From Streptomyces sp. NBC_00102 (GTDB taxonomy: Bacteria; Actinomycetota; Actinomycetes; Streptomycetales; Streptomycetaceae), in the NCBI RefSeq assembly GCF_026343115.1, contig NZ_JAPEMC010000003.1, positions 496,001 to 560,000 on the forward strand: a stretch of DNA of 64,000 bases, given 5' to 3'. The notes under the pieces are model-generated. The model saw only the letters and a list, made by a program, of their open reading frames with translations. It did no database searches and was not told the DNA's origin. The number at the start of each line of letters is the position of its first letter. Position 1 is the first letter of the stretch. Of this stretch, positions 16,591 through 25,658 are shown piece by piece. Position numbers and translations under genes: made by a program.

Positions 16591-17846
16591 GTACCCGGGC
16601 AGCCTCGGCGCACCGCACCTCCGTCATCACCGGGATCGGTGTCGTCGCCCCCAACGGGACCGGCGCCGGCGCCTTCTGGAAGCAGACCCAGGAGGGCGTC
16701 AGCGTCCTCGACCTGGTCTCCCGCGAGGGGTGTGAGAACCTCCCGCTGCGGGTCGCGGGCGAGGTCAGGGACTTCGACCCGGTCGCGTTCATCGAGGAGC
16801 GCTACCTCGTCCAGACCGACCGCTTCACGCACTACGCCATGGCCGCCGCCGATCTCGCGCTGAGCGACGCGCGGCTCGGCCGGGCCGACTACGAGGACAC
16901 GCCGTTCAAGGTGGGCGTGGTCACCGCGGCCGGTTCGGGAGGCGGTGAGTTCGGCCAGCGCGAGCTCCAGCGGCTGTGGGGCGAGGGCTCCCGTTTCGTC
17001 GGTCCGTACCAGTCCATCGCGTGGTTCTACGCGGCCAGCACCGGTCAGATCTCGATCCGGGGCGGCTTCAAGGGGCCGTGTGCCGTGGTGGCGAGCGACG
17101 AGGCCGGTGGTCTCGATGCGCTGATGCACGCGGCGCGCTCCATCCGGCGGGGCACGGACGCCGTGGTGGTCGGTGCCGCCGAGGCGCCGCTCGCGCCGTA
17201 CTCGGTCGTCTGCCAGCTCGGTTACGCAGACCTCAGCCTCAGCGACGAACCCACTCGCGCCTACCGGCCGTTCACCGCGGACGCCTGCGGGTTCGTGCCG
17301 GCCGAGGGCGGCGGCATGCTGGTGGTGGAGGAGGAGGCGAAGGCCCGCGACCGCGGTGCCAGGGTGCGGGCCGAACTGGCCGGCCACGCCGCCACCTTCA
17401 CCGGAGCGTCCCGGTGGGAGGAGTCCCGGGCGGGACTGGCCCACGCGATCGAGGGGGCGCTGCGGGAGGCCGGCTGCGCGCCGGAGGAGATCGACGTGGT
17501 CTTCGCGGACGCGCTCGGTGTGCCTTCGGCGGACCGCGCCGAGGCGCTGGCGATCGCCGACGCGCTCGGCGCGCACGGACGCCGGGTGCCGGTGACGGCG
17601 CCCAAGACCGGGACGGGCCGCGCCTACTGCGGCGCGCCGGTGCTGGACACGGCAGCCGCCGTACTCGCCATGGAACACGGGCTGATCCCGCCGACGCCCA
17701 ACGTGTTCGACGTGTGCCACGACCTGGACGTGGTCACCGGGCGGGCGCGCCCCGCGGAGCTGCGCACGGCGCTCGTGCTCAGCCGCGGGCTGATGGGGTC
17801 GAACTCGGCCCTGGTACTGCGCCGCCCCACCGACACCCCGCTGTGA
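16587..17846 (+). CDS. Type II PKS chain-length factor (KS-beta), spore pigment (whiE ORFIV type)
   Basis: A 419-residue partner of KS-alpha that shapes chain length and decarboxylates malonyl-ACP to prime synthesis. The position of the KS cysteine is occupied by Glu172 ([18 protein letters not shown]). Most antibiotic KS-beta proteins have Gln there, so Glu is noteworthy. Other features are [18 protein letters not shown] at the start and [36 protein letters not shown] near the end. ATG 16587 lies within the KS-alpha stop (ATGA). It is followed 15 bp later by the ACP gene. Confidence 0.95.
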   Translation: MSTRAASAHRTSVITGIGVVAPNGTGAGAFWKQTQEGVSVLDLVSREGCENLPLRVAGEVRDFDPVAFIEERYLVQTDRFTHYAMAAADLALSDARLGRADYEDTPFKVGVVTAAGSGGGEFGQRELQRLWGEGSRFVGPYQSIAWFYAASTGQISIRGGFKGPCAVVASDEAGGLDALMHAARSIRRGTDAVVVGAAEAPLAPYSVVCQLGYADLSLSDEPTRAYRPFTADACGFVPAEGGGMLVVEEEAKARDRGARVRAELAGHAATFTGASRWEESRAGLAHAIEGALREAGCAPEEIDVVFADALGVPSADRAEALAIADALGAHGRRVPVTAPKTGTGRAYCGAPVLDTAAAVLAMEHGLIPPTPNVFDVCHDLDVVTGRARPAELRTALVLSRGLMGSNSALVLRRPTDTPL

Positions 17847-17861
17847 GAAGGAGTAGTCCTC

Positions 17862-18600
<739 letters not shown>

Positions 18601-18671
18601 GCTTCTTCCGGCGGGCCATGGACGGTCCTGGTCCGCCGGTGGACGCTCCTGACGCCCCGAAAGGCAGCCAG

Positions 18672-18992
18672 ATGCACCACGCTCTGATCGTCGCCCGGAT
18701 GGCTCCGGGTTCGGCTCCGGACATCGCGAAGCTGTTCGAGGCCTCCGACAACACGGACCTCCCCCACCTCGTCGGTGTCCACCGCCGCACCCTGTTCCAG
18801 TTCGGCGACGTGTACCTGCACCTGATCGAGTCCGACCGTCCCCCGGGCCCGGAGATCGCCAAGGTGACGGAACACCCGGAGTTCAAGGCCATCAGCGACC
18901 GGCTCACCGCCTTCGTGAGTCCGTACGACCCGCAGACCTGGCGCGGTCCGAAGGACGCGATGGCGCAGCCGTTCTACCAGTGGCAGCGGTAG
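18672..18992 (+). CDS. TcmI-type second polyketide cyclase (whiE ORFVII type)
   Basis: A 106-residue dimeric ferredoxin-like cyclase: MHHALIVARMAPGSAPDIAKLFEASDNTDLPHLVGVHRRTLFQFGDVYLHLIESD, ending in YDPQTWRGPKDAMAQPFYQWQR, characteristic of the TcmI/WhiE-ORFVII group. It should close later rings of the pigment. ATG 18672 was chosen because the family begins at this MHH(A/S)LIVARM sequence; the upstream extension is Arg/Pro-rich and overlaps the aromatase gene. It is the last forward gene of the cluster. Confidence 0.93.
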   Translation: MHHALIVARMAPGSAPDIAKLFEASDNTDLPHLVGVHRRTLFQFGDVYLHLIESDRPPGPEIAKVTEHPEFKAISDRLTAFVSPYDPQTWRGPKDAMAQPFYQWQR

Positions 18993-19012
18993 CGGATCGC
19001 CCGTAACGGATA

Positions 19013-19052
19013 CCGCCCCGGGTTCGGCACCATGGTGCCGGACCCGGGGCGG
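19013..19052. terminator. Long bidirectional terminator at the end of the pigment operon
   Basis: The 19-base arms at 19013-19031 (CCGCCCCGGGTTCGGCACC) and 19034-19052 pair with a single G-T, and the turn CACCATGGTG is itself palindromic. It lies between convergent stops at 18992 and 19070. Confidence 0.82.
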
Positions 19053-19069
19053 TTTCGTGGTGCGCGCGG

Positions 19070-20182
19070 TTACGGCACGGTGCACTCGAAGGCGTGGAGG
19101 TAGGCGTTGACCGGGTGGATCTCGCCCACCTGGAGGCCGGCCTCGGACATGTGTCCGAGCAGGCTCTCACGGGTGTGCTTCGCTCCCCCGACGTTGAGCA
19201 GGAGCAGCAGGTCCATGGCGGTGGTGAACCGCATCGACGGGGTGTCGTCGACCAGGTTCTCGATGATCACCACGCGGGCGCCCGGGCGGGCCGCGGCGAC
19301 CACGTTGGCGAGGGTTCTGCGGGTGCTCTCGTCGTCCCATTCGAGGATGTTCTTGATGATGTAGAGGTCCACCTCGAACGGGATGTCCTCGCGGCAGTCG
19401 CCGGCCACGATCCGGACCCGGTCGGCGAGCGGGCCTTCGTCGCGCAGCCGCGCGTCCGCGCGGGCCACGACGCCGGGCAGGTCCATGAGGGTTCCCCGGA
19501 CGGAGGGGTGCTTCTCCAGCAGGCTGGCGAGCACGTGTCCCTGGCCGCCGCCGATGTCGGCGACGGAGGAGACTCCGGTCAGGTCGAGGAGTTCGGCGAC
19601 GTCCCGGGCCGACTGCACGCTGGAGGTGGTCATCGCACGGTTGAACACCATCGCGGACTCGCCGGCGTCCTGGTGGAGGTAGTCGAAGAAGCCCTTGCCG
19701 AAGGTCTCGGGGAAGACGCTCGATCCGGTGCGCACCGCGTCCTCCAGGCGCGGCCAGACGTCCCAGGTCCAGGGCTCGGTGCACCACAGGGAGATGTAGC
19801 GCAGGCTGTGCGGGTCGTCCTCGCGCAGCAGCCGGGAGGTGTCGGTGTGGACGAACGTGCCGTCCTCCGTCTCGGCGAAGACGCCGTAGCAGGTCAGCGC
19901 CCGCAGAAGTCGCCGCAGCGGTACGGGCTCGGCGTCCACGACGAGGGCGAGTTCGGCGGCGGAGGCCGGGGTCTCGCCGAGCGCGTCGGCGACGCCGAGG
20001 CGGGCTGCCGCGCGTACGGCCGCGGCGCAGGCCGCTCCGAAGGCGAGCTCACGCAGCCGCATGGAGGGCGGCGGGGTCGGGGCGCCCACGTGGGCCTGGG
20101 GCGCCGCGAGGGTGGAGGTGAGGGTGGCCTTCTCGGGGCTGGTCTCGGGGCTGGTCTCGGGGGTGGGGCTCACGGTGGTCAT
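19070..20182 (-). CDS. SAM-dependent O-methyltransferase of polyketide type
   Basis: A 370-residue methyltransferase of the TcmO/TcmN-C-terminal/DnrK group. The N-terminal dimerisation winged helix is at about 40-130 (LRELAFGAACAAAVRAAARLGVADALGETPASAAELA). The SAM motif is VSSVADIGGGQGHVLASLLEKHPSVRGTLMDLPGVV (about 200-235), with IVAGDCREDIPFEVDLYIIKNILEWDDE and a catalytic-region stretch RFTTAMDLLLLLNVGGAKHTRESL. The first 35 residues are a Pro/Thr/Ser-rich tail. AGGAGG precedes ATG 20182. It is convergent with the pigment operon and probably methylates a pigment phenol (inference from position). Confidence 0.88.
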   Translation of the reverse strand: MTTVSPTPETSPETSPEKATLTSTLAAPQAHVGAPTPPPSMRLRELAFGAACAAAVRAAARLGVADALGETPASAAELALVVDAEPVPLRRLLRALTCYGVFAETEDGTFVHTDTSRLLREDDPHSLRYISLWCTEPWTWDVWPRLEDAVRTGSSVFPETFGKGFFDYLHQDAGESAMVFNRAMTTSSVQSARDVAELLDLTGVSSVADIGGGQGHVLASLLEKHPSVRGTLMDLPGVVARADARLRDEGPLADRVRIVAGDCREDIPFEVDLYIIKNILEWDDESTRRTLANVVAAARPGARVVIIENLVDDTPSMRFTTAMDLLLLLNVGGAKHTRESLLGHMSEAGLQVGEIHPVNAYLHAFECTVP

Positions 20183-20216
20183 GCCGTCTCGTTCCTCCTG
20201 GTGCGGCGGTGAGTGG

Positions 20217-21368
20217 TCATTCGGCGCACATCCCGGCCGGTACGGAGGTGGCGCAGGTGTTTCCGGTGAAGGTGTTGCCGGTGCCCGCGGTGTCGCGGTT
20301 GGCGAGGTCGGCCGGGCTGTTGCCGCTCACGAGGTTCTCGCTGACCGTGTTGCCGGTGTTCAGCGCGCCGACGAAGCTCTTGAAGAGCAGGACGCCGCCG
20401 GAGAAGTCGGTGGTGCCGACGTTGTCCTGGATGACGTTGGAACGCACGACGGTGTTCTCGCTGCCGGTGAGGACGATGCCGGAGCCCTGGATGGCGGAGA
20501 GGCGCGGGGTGGCCGCGCAGAGCTTGTTGTTCTTCACGATCCGGTTGCCGCTGATCGTCATGGCTCCGGCCGCGGGCTTGGACTCGTCGCCCACGACGAA
20601 GATCCCGCTGCAGTTGCCGGTGATGGTGTTGTCGTCGATCAGGAGGTTCCTGACCCGGCGCGCGGTGACGCCGATGCGGTTGCCGCTGACCTCGTTGTCC
20701 GCGATGGTCGTCCCGCCGGTGTCCGTCGCTCCGCCCTCCTCGTTGACCGCGTTCGCGACGAAGATCCCCGCGTCTCCGTTGCCGGTGGTGGTGTTGCGGC
20801 GGATGTCGGCGCGGGTCGAGTGCTCCTGGGCGATGCCCCAGGTGCCGTTGTCACGTGCGGTGACCCGGCGGACGGAGAGGCCGTCGGTCCGGGACGACCA
20901 GACGCCGCTCTTGGTGAAGCCGGAGACGGTCAGGGCGCGGATCCTGACGCCGTCGACGGGGTTCTTCTCGGTTCCCACGACGCAGATGCCGTTGCCGCCC
21001 GCCGCGCAGGCGTTGAGCGCCCGCGGCCCCTTGGCGGGGGCGGGGGCTCCGGCCGTCGTCTTGGGGGGCGCGGCCGCCGGATCGGCGGGCGCGGTCCCGG
21101 CCGCCTGCGGTGCGACGACCGTCCGCTCCCCCGTACCGCGCAGCGTCAGGCCTGACGTCGTGATCAGCACGCTCTCGCGGTAGGTGCCGGGCAGGACGAC
21201 GACGGTGTCGCCCGGGTGTGCGGCGTCGACAGCCTCCTGGATCGATTCTCCTGGGCGCACCACGTGTTCATGGTGTCCGGAGGCTGCCGTGGGGCCGGCG
21301 GAGAGCCCCAGGACGGTAGCCGTGGCGGCAGTGACGCCCGCCAGGCATTTCATGTGTTTTGTTCTCAT
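20217..21368 (-). CDS. Secreted right-handed beta-helix protein
   Basis: A 383-residue exported protein: signal peptide 1-30 (MKCLAGVTAATATVLGLSAGPTAASG), then HVVRPGESIQEAVDAAHPGDTVVVLPGTYRESVLITTSGLTLRG, the standard opening of NosD/pectate-lyase-like beta-helices, and repeated rungs of the type ISGNRIVKNN, IDDNTITGNCSGIFV, VRSNVIQDN and VSENLVSGN. Gly/Pro/Ala-rich linker at about 87-112. Cys pairs (ALNACAAGGNGICVV, NTCATSVPAGMC) suggest disulfides. No polysaccharide lyase residues were identified, so the enzyme activity is unknown. It ends 34 bp before the methyltransferase start and could share its transcript. ATG 21353 (MKCL) is an alternative start. Confidence 0.85.
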   Translation of the reverse strand: MRTKHMKCLAGVTAATATVLGLSAGPTAASGHHEHVVRPGESIQEAVDAAHPGDTVVVLPGTYRESVLITTSGLTLRGTGERTVVAPQAAGTAPADPAAAPPKTTAGAPAPAKGPRALNACAAGGNGICVVGTEKNPVDGVRIRALTVSGFTKSGVWSSRTDGLSVRRVTARDNGTWGIAQEHSTRADIRRNTTTGNGDAGIFVANAVNEEGGATDTGGTTIADNEVSGNRIGVTARRVRNLLIDDNTITGNCSGIFVVGDESKPAAGAMTISGNRIVKNNKLCAATPRLSAIQGSGIVLTGSENTVVRSNVIQDNVGTTDFSGGVLLFKSFVGALNTGNTVSENLVSGNSPADLANRDTAGTGNTFTGNTCATSVPAGMCAE

Positions 21369-21502
21369 GAGCCGAAGCTATGGGCGATCAACCGCCGACG
21401 CCACGCAGGGTGAGCGAGTGGATACAACACGCGCCCCTGAATGGCTTACGGGGGCACCCCTCGGCCGTACTCGTCCCTGCCGCACCGGGGCGGCAGGCGG
21501 AC

Positions 21503-22336
21503 TCAGTGGGCGTCTCCCGTCGTGGAGGAGGTGATGATGTCGCCGTGCGCGAAGTCCCCCGGCGGGATTCCCGGATGGTGGCTCTCCGGCCCCGGGCGCG
21601 GGGCGGAGGTCCCCAGCGCCAGCCGGGAGACGATGCGGTAGCGGTCGCCGCGGTAGAGGGAGTGCACGTACTCGACGGGACGGCCCGCCGTGTCGGTGGT
21701 GAGGCGTTCGATCAGCAGAGCGGGCGAGAGGACCGGGATGTCCAGGACCGCTGCCTCCGCCTCGTTGATGACGGTCGGCTCGATGGACTGGACCGCCTGG
21801 TCGACGTGGACGTGGTGGTGCTCGCGCAGATGGTCGTAGAGGTCCCCCGCCTCCAGCTCCTGCGGGGTGAGGGAGGGGACGAGCTCGGCCGGGATGTGCA
21901 GGTGCTCGATCGCCATCGGTGAGCCGTCCACCAGCCGCAGGCGGGCGATGTAGACCACCTCCGCGGCGGGCGAGATGCGCAGCTTGCGGCCGATGCGCGC
22001 TCCGGCGCGGATCGTGTCGAGCTGGAGCAGCCTGCTGGACCAGGCGCCGGCCGCCCGGGGCACCACGAAGGCCGCGTCGTCCGAGACGAGTTCCTGGGTG
22101 ATCTTGGCCGGGGCCACGAACATGCCGCGCCCGTGTTCGCGTACGAGCTGTCCGGTGGCGACGAGTTCGTCGACCGCGGCCCGCAGGGTGGGCCGGGAGA
22201 CGCCGAGTTCGGCACTGAGGGTGCGTTCCGAGGGGATGGCGTCTCCGGGCCTGCGTACCTCGATCAGGCCGAGGAGGTGTTCACGGACCCGCTCCCGTTT
22301 GAGTACGCCACCCGAGCCCGAGGAGCTGTTCTGCAT
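21503..22336 (-). CDS. GntR/HutC-family regulator, DasR-like
   Basis: A 277-residue repressor. The N-terminal winged helix (about 10-75) contains PGDAIPSERTLSAELGVSRPTLRAAVDELVATGQLVREHGRGMFVAPAKI. The UTRA effector domain (about 95-245) contains GSPMAIEHLHIPAELVPSL, HVDQAVQSIEPTVINEAEAAVLDI and RPVEYVHSLYRGDRYRIVSRL, close to DasR, which senses GlcN-6-P/GlcNAc-6-P. It lies next to a DasABC-like importer and hexosaminidase, as dasR does in S. coelicolor, but the N-terminus and effector region differ enough from the DasR I recall that a paralogue is possible, so no symbol is given. ATG 22336 follows GGAGAGG. Two operator-like sites lie in the divergent gap. Confidence 0.88.
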   Translation of the reverse strand: MQNSSSGSGGVLKRERVREHLLGLIEVRRPGDAIPSERTLSAELGVSRPTLRAAVDELVATGQLVREHGRGMFVAPAKITQELVSDDAAFVVPRAAGAWSSRLLQLDTIRAGARIGRKLRISPAAEVVYIARLRLVDGSPMAIEHLHIPAELVPSLTPQELEAGDLYDHLREHHHVHVDQAVQSIEPTVINEAEAAVLDIPVLSPALLIERLTTDTAGRPVEYVHSLYRGDRYRIVSRLALGTSAPRPGPESHHPGIPPGDFAHGDIITSSTTGDAH

Positions 22337-22452
22337 GGATCCGACCTCTCCGCCTCTTCGGGGCAACTGGTTCGGTGGTAAGCGATGGATGGGACACCAC
22401 GGAGTGTACAACGCACCCAACTGCCCTTATCCCCCATAGGGTTGACGCCATC

Positions 22453-22468
22453 ACTGGTCTATGCCACC
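22453..22468. promoter_or_regulatory. dre-like site (DasR-type operator)
   Basis: ACTGGTCTATGCCACC matches the DasR responsive element as I recall it (ACTGGTCTAGACCACT) at 13 of 16 positions. It lies 60 bp upstream of the importer lipoprotein start. It would place the operon under the GlcNAc-responsive DasR regulon, whether or not the adjacent GntR protein is DasR itself. Confidence 0.6.
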
Positions 22469-22488
22469 TTCTACCCACGCCGTTGTCC

Positions 22489-22508
22489 AGTTGACCAATT
22501 GGTCAACT
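22489..22508. promoter_or_regulatory. 20-bp perfect palindrome, second operator
   Basis: TTGACCAATTGGTCAA forms the core of an exact 20-bp palindrome, flanked by AG/CT. It ends 19 bp before the lipoprotein GTG start. Its half-site order (GACC then GGTC) differs from the dre order (GGTC then GACC), so it is probably bound by a different protein or in a different mode; the neighbouring GntR regulator is the natural candidate. Confidence 0.65.
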
Positions 22509-22527
22509 ATTTTTCGAGGTGAATCCA

Positions 22528-23784
22528 GTGAAGATCCGCTTCATCCCGGCCGCGGTCGCCCTTGCGGCCACCTGTGCGCTCGCCGCGTGCGACAGTTCCT
22601 CCTCCGGGTCCGACCAGTCGGACGGGCCCTCCACGCTGACCGTCTGGATCATGAAGGACAGCGTCTCCGACGCCTATCTCCAGCGGTTCGAGAAGGACTT
22701 CGAGTCCCAGCACCGGGGGACCGATCTGGACATCCAGATCCAGGAGTGGGACGGGATCGGCGAGAAGATCACCGCCGCGCTCGCCAGCAAGGACGCCCCG
22801 GACGTGCTGGAGGTGGGGAACACCCAGGTCGCGCAGTACGCGCAGAGCGGCGGGGTGCTCGACCTCAGCGACAAGGTGACGGACCTGAAGGGCGCGGACT
22901 GGCTGCCCGGCCTCGCCGAGCCGGGGAAGGTCGACGGGAAGCAGTACGGCATCCCCTGGTACGCGGCCAACCGCGTGGTCATCTACAACAAGGACCTCTT
23001 CGCGAAGGCCGGCATCACCGCGCCGCCCACCACCCGCGAACAGTGGCTGGAGATCACCGGGAAGCTGAACAAGGGCGGGACGCAGGGCATCTACCTCCCC
23101 GGACAGAACTGGTACACCCTGGCCGGCTTCGTCTGGGAGGAGGGCGGCGAACTGGCCGTCAAGGACGGCGACACCTGGCGGGGCGCGCTCGAAAGCCCCG
23201 AGGCGCTCCGGGGCATGGAGTTCTACCAGCAGCTCCAGGCCCTGGGCAAGGGTCCCAAGGACTCCGACGAGGCCAAGCCTCCCCAGGCGGACGTCTTCGC
23301 GAAGGGCGACGTCGCCCAGATCATCGCCGTGCCCGGCGGGGCGAAGATCGTCGAGCAGGCGAACCCCGCGCTCGCGGGCAAGCTCGGCTTCTTCCCGATC
23401 CCCGGCAAGACGGCCGGGAAGCCGGGGGCGACCTTCACCGGCGGCTCCGACCTCATCGTGCCGGTCGCCTCGGCCCATCAGAAGGCGGCGTACGAAGTGA
23501 TCGCGGCGCTCGCCGGGGAGAAGGAGCAGACCGAACTCGCCCGCACCATGAGCTACGTGCCCAACCGGACCTCCCTGGCCGGGGTGCTCAAGGACGACGA
23601 GGGCAACGCGGCGATGGCGGCGGCCGCCGCACAGGGGCGCGCCACGCCCAACTCCCCCGAGTGGGCGGCCGTGGAGGCGACCAACCCGATCAAGGAGTAC
23701 ATGACGGCCGTGCTCACCGGGACCGACCAGGCGAAGGCGGCGAAGGCCGCGTCCGACGCCATCAGCAAGACCCTCAACCCGTGA
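22528..23784 (+). CDS. ABC sugar transporter, solute-binding lipoprotein (DasA-like)
   Basis: A 418-residue extracellular binding lipoprotein. The signal and lipobox are MKIRFIPAAVALAATCALAAC-D, lipidated Cys about 21. The cluster B (MalE-like) fold is seen in TLTVWIMKDSVSDAYLQRFEKDFESQ, EWDGIGEKITAALASKDAPDVLEVGNTQVAQYA, YGIPWYAANRVVIYNKDLFAKAGI and FTGGSDLIVPVASAHQKAAYEVI. The second GTG (22528) was preferred over GTG 22519 because GAGGTGA then gives correct spacing and the signal begins MKIRF. With two permeases and a GH20 enzyme downstream, chitobiose or another N-acetylglucosaminide is the likely ligand (inference). Confidence 0.9.
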   Translation: MKIRFIPAAVALAATCALAACDSSSSGSDQSDGPSTLTVWIMKDSVSDAYLQRFEKDFESQHRGTDLDIQIQEWDGIGEKITAALASKDAPDVLEVGNTQVAQYAQSGGVLDLSDKVTDLKGADWLPGLAEPGKVDGKQYGIPWYAANRVVIYNKDLFAKAGITAPPTTREQWLEITGKLNKGGTQGIYLPGQNWYTLAGFVWEEGGELAVKDGDTWRGALESPEALRGMEFYQQLQALGKGPKDSDEAKPPQADVFAKGDVAQIIAVPGGAKIVEQANPALAGKLGFFPIPGKTAGKPGATFTGGSDLIVPVASAHQKAAYEVIAALAGEKEQTELARTMSYVPNRTSLAGVLKDDEGNAAMAAAAAQGRATPNSPEWAAVEATNPIKEYMTAVLTGTDQAKAAKAASDAISKTLNP

Positions 23785-23812
23785 GCCGGCCCGCGTCCGA
23801 GGGGGGACGGGC

Positions 23813-24808
23813 ATGACGCGGACCGCGAGCCGCCCCCTCACGGCGGAGTCCGTACCGGCCGGCCCCGCCACCCCTGAGGCCGCTCCCCCGGCCGGGGTGG
23901 CGGGCGGGCGCCGACGCGGCGTGCCGGGCACCCTCTGGCCGTATCTGCTGATAGCCCCCACCGTGATCGGGTTCGCCTTCCTGCTCGCCTATCCCCTCGC
24001 CCGTAACCTGCTGATCTCCTTCCAGCACTACGGCATGGCGGAACTGATCCGCGGAGACGCGGACTTCGCGGGCCTGGAGAACTACTCGGCGATCCTGCGG
24101 GACGGGGAGTTCTGGCAGGTGGCGCGGCGCACGCTCTGGTGGACCGCGGTCAACGTCGCGCTGATCATGGTGATCGGTACGGGCGTCGCGCTGATGCTGC
24201 AGCGGCTCGGCAAGCGGATGCGGACCCTGGTGCTCGTGGGGCTGGTGCTCGCCTGGGCCAGTCCGGTGATCGCGGCCACCACGGTCTTCCAGTGGCTCTT
24301 CTCCTCCCGCCTCGGGGTGGTCAACTGGCTGCTGGTCCGGCTGGGGTTCGACTCCTTCGAGAACTACTCCTGGTTCGCGCACGGTCCGGCCGCCTTCACC
24401 GTCCTGGTGCTGCTCGTGGTGTGGCAGTCGGTGCCGTTCGTCGCCATCACCCTGCACTCCGCGCTGACCACGGTCCCGGACGAACTCTTCGAGTCCGCCC
24501 GGATCGACGGAGCCGGCGGCTGGCGGATCTTCCGCTCCATCACGCTGCCGATCCTGCGGCCGATCTTCGGTCTGGTGCTGAGCCTCGAAGTGATCTGGGT
24601 CTTCCGGTGCTTCGCGCAGATCTGGGCGGTCACCAAGGGCGGGCCGAGCGGCGCGACCACCACCCTGCCCGTCTACGCGTACCAGGTCGCCCAGTCCCTC
24701 CACCGCTACGACCTCGGGGCCGCGGCGGCGACCCTCACGGTGCTGGTCCTGGTCTGCGCGCTGGTCCTCTACTTCCGCCAGATGTTCCGTCAGGAGGCCG
24801 AGCTGTGA
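23813..24808 (+). CDS. ABC sugar transporter permease (DasB-like)
   Basis: A 331-residue inner-membrane permease of the MalF type: a cytoplasmic Pro/Ala-rich N-terminus, six hydrophobic segments starting at LWPYLLIAPTVIGFAFLLAYPLARN, and the EAA loop DELFESARIDGAGGWRIFRSITLPILRPIFGL. It lies 28 bp after the lipoprotein gene and overlaps the next permease by 4 bp (GTGA). No ATPase gene accompanies the operon; Streptomyces sugar importers of this class use the shared ATPase MsiK encoded elsewhere (established knowledge). Confidence 0.92.
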   Translation: MTRTASRPLTAESVPAGPATPEAAPPAGVAGGRRRGVPGTLWPYLLIAPTVIGFAFLLAYPLARNLLISFQHYGMAELIRGDADFAGLENYSAILRDGEFWQVARRTLWWTAVNVALIMVIGTGVALMLQRLGKRMRTLVLVGLVLAWASPVIAATTVFQWLFSSRLGVVNWLLVRLGFDSFENYSWFAHGPAAFTVLVLLVVWQSVPFVAITLHSALTTVPDELFESARIDGAGGWRIFRSITLPILRPIFGLVLSLEVIWVFRCFAQIWAVTKGGPSGATTTLPVYAYQVAQSLHRYDLGAAAATLTVLVLVCALVLYFRQMFRQEAEL

Positions 24809-25650
24809 GCGCCCGTCCCGCCCGCGTGGTCCTGCGCCGACTGCCTCTGAACGCCGGGGCGCTGGCCGTCTTCGCGTTGAGCGTCTTCCCCGTCTACTGG
24901 ATGATCCTCACCGCGTTCAAGCCGACGTCACAGATCCAGTCCGAGACTCCGGTGTTCCTGCCGACCTCGCTCACGCTGGAGCACTTCTCCGACGCGGTGA
25001 CGGCCGACGGCTTCTGGTCGTTCTGGCGCAACAGCCTCCTCGTCACGGTCGGCTGTGTGCTGCTGGCGCTCGTCGTCGCCCTCGGTGCGGCCTTCGCGGT
25101 GGCCAGGCTGCGGTGGAAGGGGCGGCGGGGCTTCGTCCTCATGGTGTTCGTCGCCCAGGTCGCCCCCTGGGAAGCGCTGCTGATCCCGATGTACGTCATC
25201 GCCCGCGACACCGACATGCTCGACCGGCTCACGACCCTCACCCTCGTCTACTTCATGATCACGCTGCCGTTCACCATCGTGACCCTGCGCAGCTTCCTCT
25301 CCGCGATCCCCGCCGAGCTGGAGGAGGCCGCCCAGGTGGACGGGTGCACCCGGGCCGGCGCCTTCCGGCGGGTCACCTTCCCGCTGCTGGCGCCGGGGCT
25401 GCTCGCCACCTCCCTCTTCGGGTTCATCACCGCCTGGAACGAGTTCGCCTTCGCCAACATGCTGATCATCAAGGACCAGGACGACCGCACCCTGCCCGTC
25501 TGGCTCTCCTCGTTCTCGAACGTCTTCGGCACCGACTGGGGCGCCACCATGGCCGCCTCCACCCTGTTCGCGCTGCCCGTCCTCGTACTCTTCCTCGTTC
25601 TCCAGCGACGGGTCGCCACCGGTATGACCGGTGGCGCGGTCAAGGGATAG
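24805..25650 (+). CDS. ABC sugar transporter permease (DasC-like)
   Basis: A 281-residue MalG-type permease: first segment LNAGALAVFALSVFPVYWMILTAFKP, EAA loop AELEEAAQVDGCTRAGAFRRVTFPLLAPGLLAT, and LFGFITAWNEFAFANML at the end. Its GTG start at 24805 overlaps the previous stop (GTGA), giving coupled translation of the heterodimeric channel. The GH20 gene follows 8 bp after its stop. Confidence 0.92.
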   Translation: MSARPARVVLRRLPLNAGALAVFALSVFPVYWMILTAFKPTSQIQSETPVFLPTSLTLEHFSDAVTADGFWSFWRNSLLVTVGCVLLALVVALGAAFAVARLRWKGRRGFVLMVFVAQVAPWEALLIPMYVIARDTDMLDRLTTLTLVYFMITLPFTIVTLRSFLSAIPAELEEAAQVDGCTRAGAFRRVTFPLLAPGLLATSLFGFITAWNEFAFANMLIIKDQDDRTLPVWLSSFSNVFGTDWGATMAASTLFALPVLVLFLVLQRRVATGMTGGAVKG

Positions 25651-25658
25651 GAGAAACC

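Noticed and set aside
22519..22530. GTG 22519 as the start of the sugar-binding lipoprotein
   Set aside because: It lies within the GAGGTGA ribosome site; the GTG at 22528 gives proper spacing and the normal MKIRF signal start.
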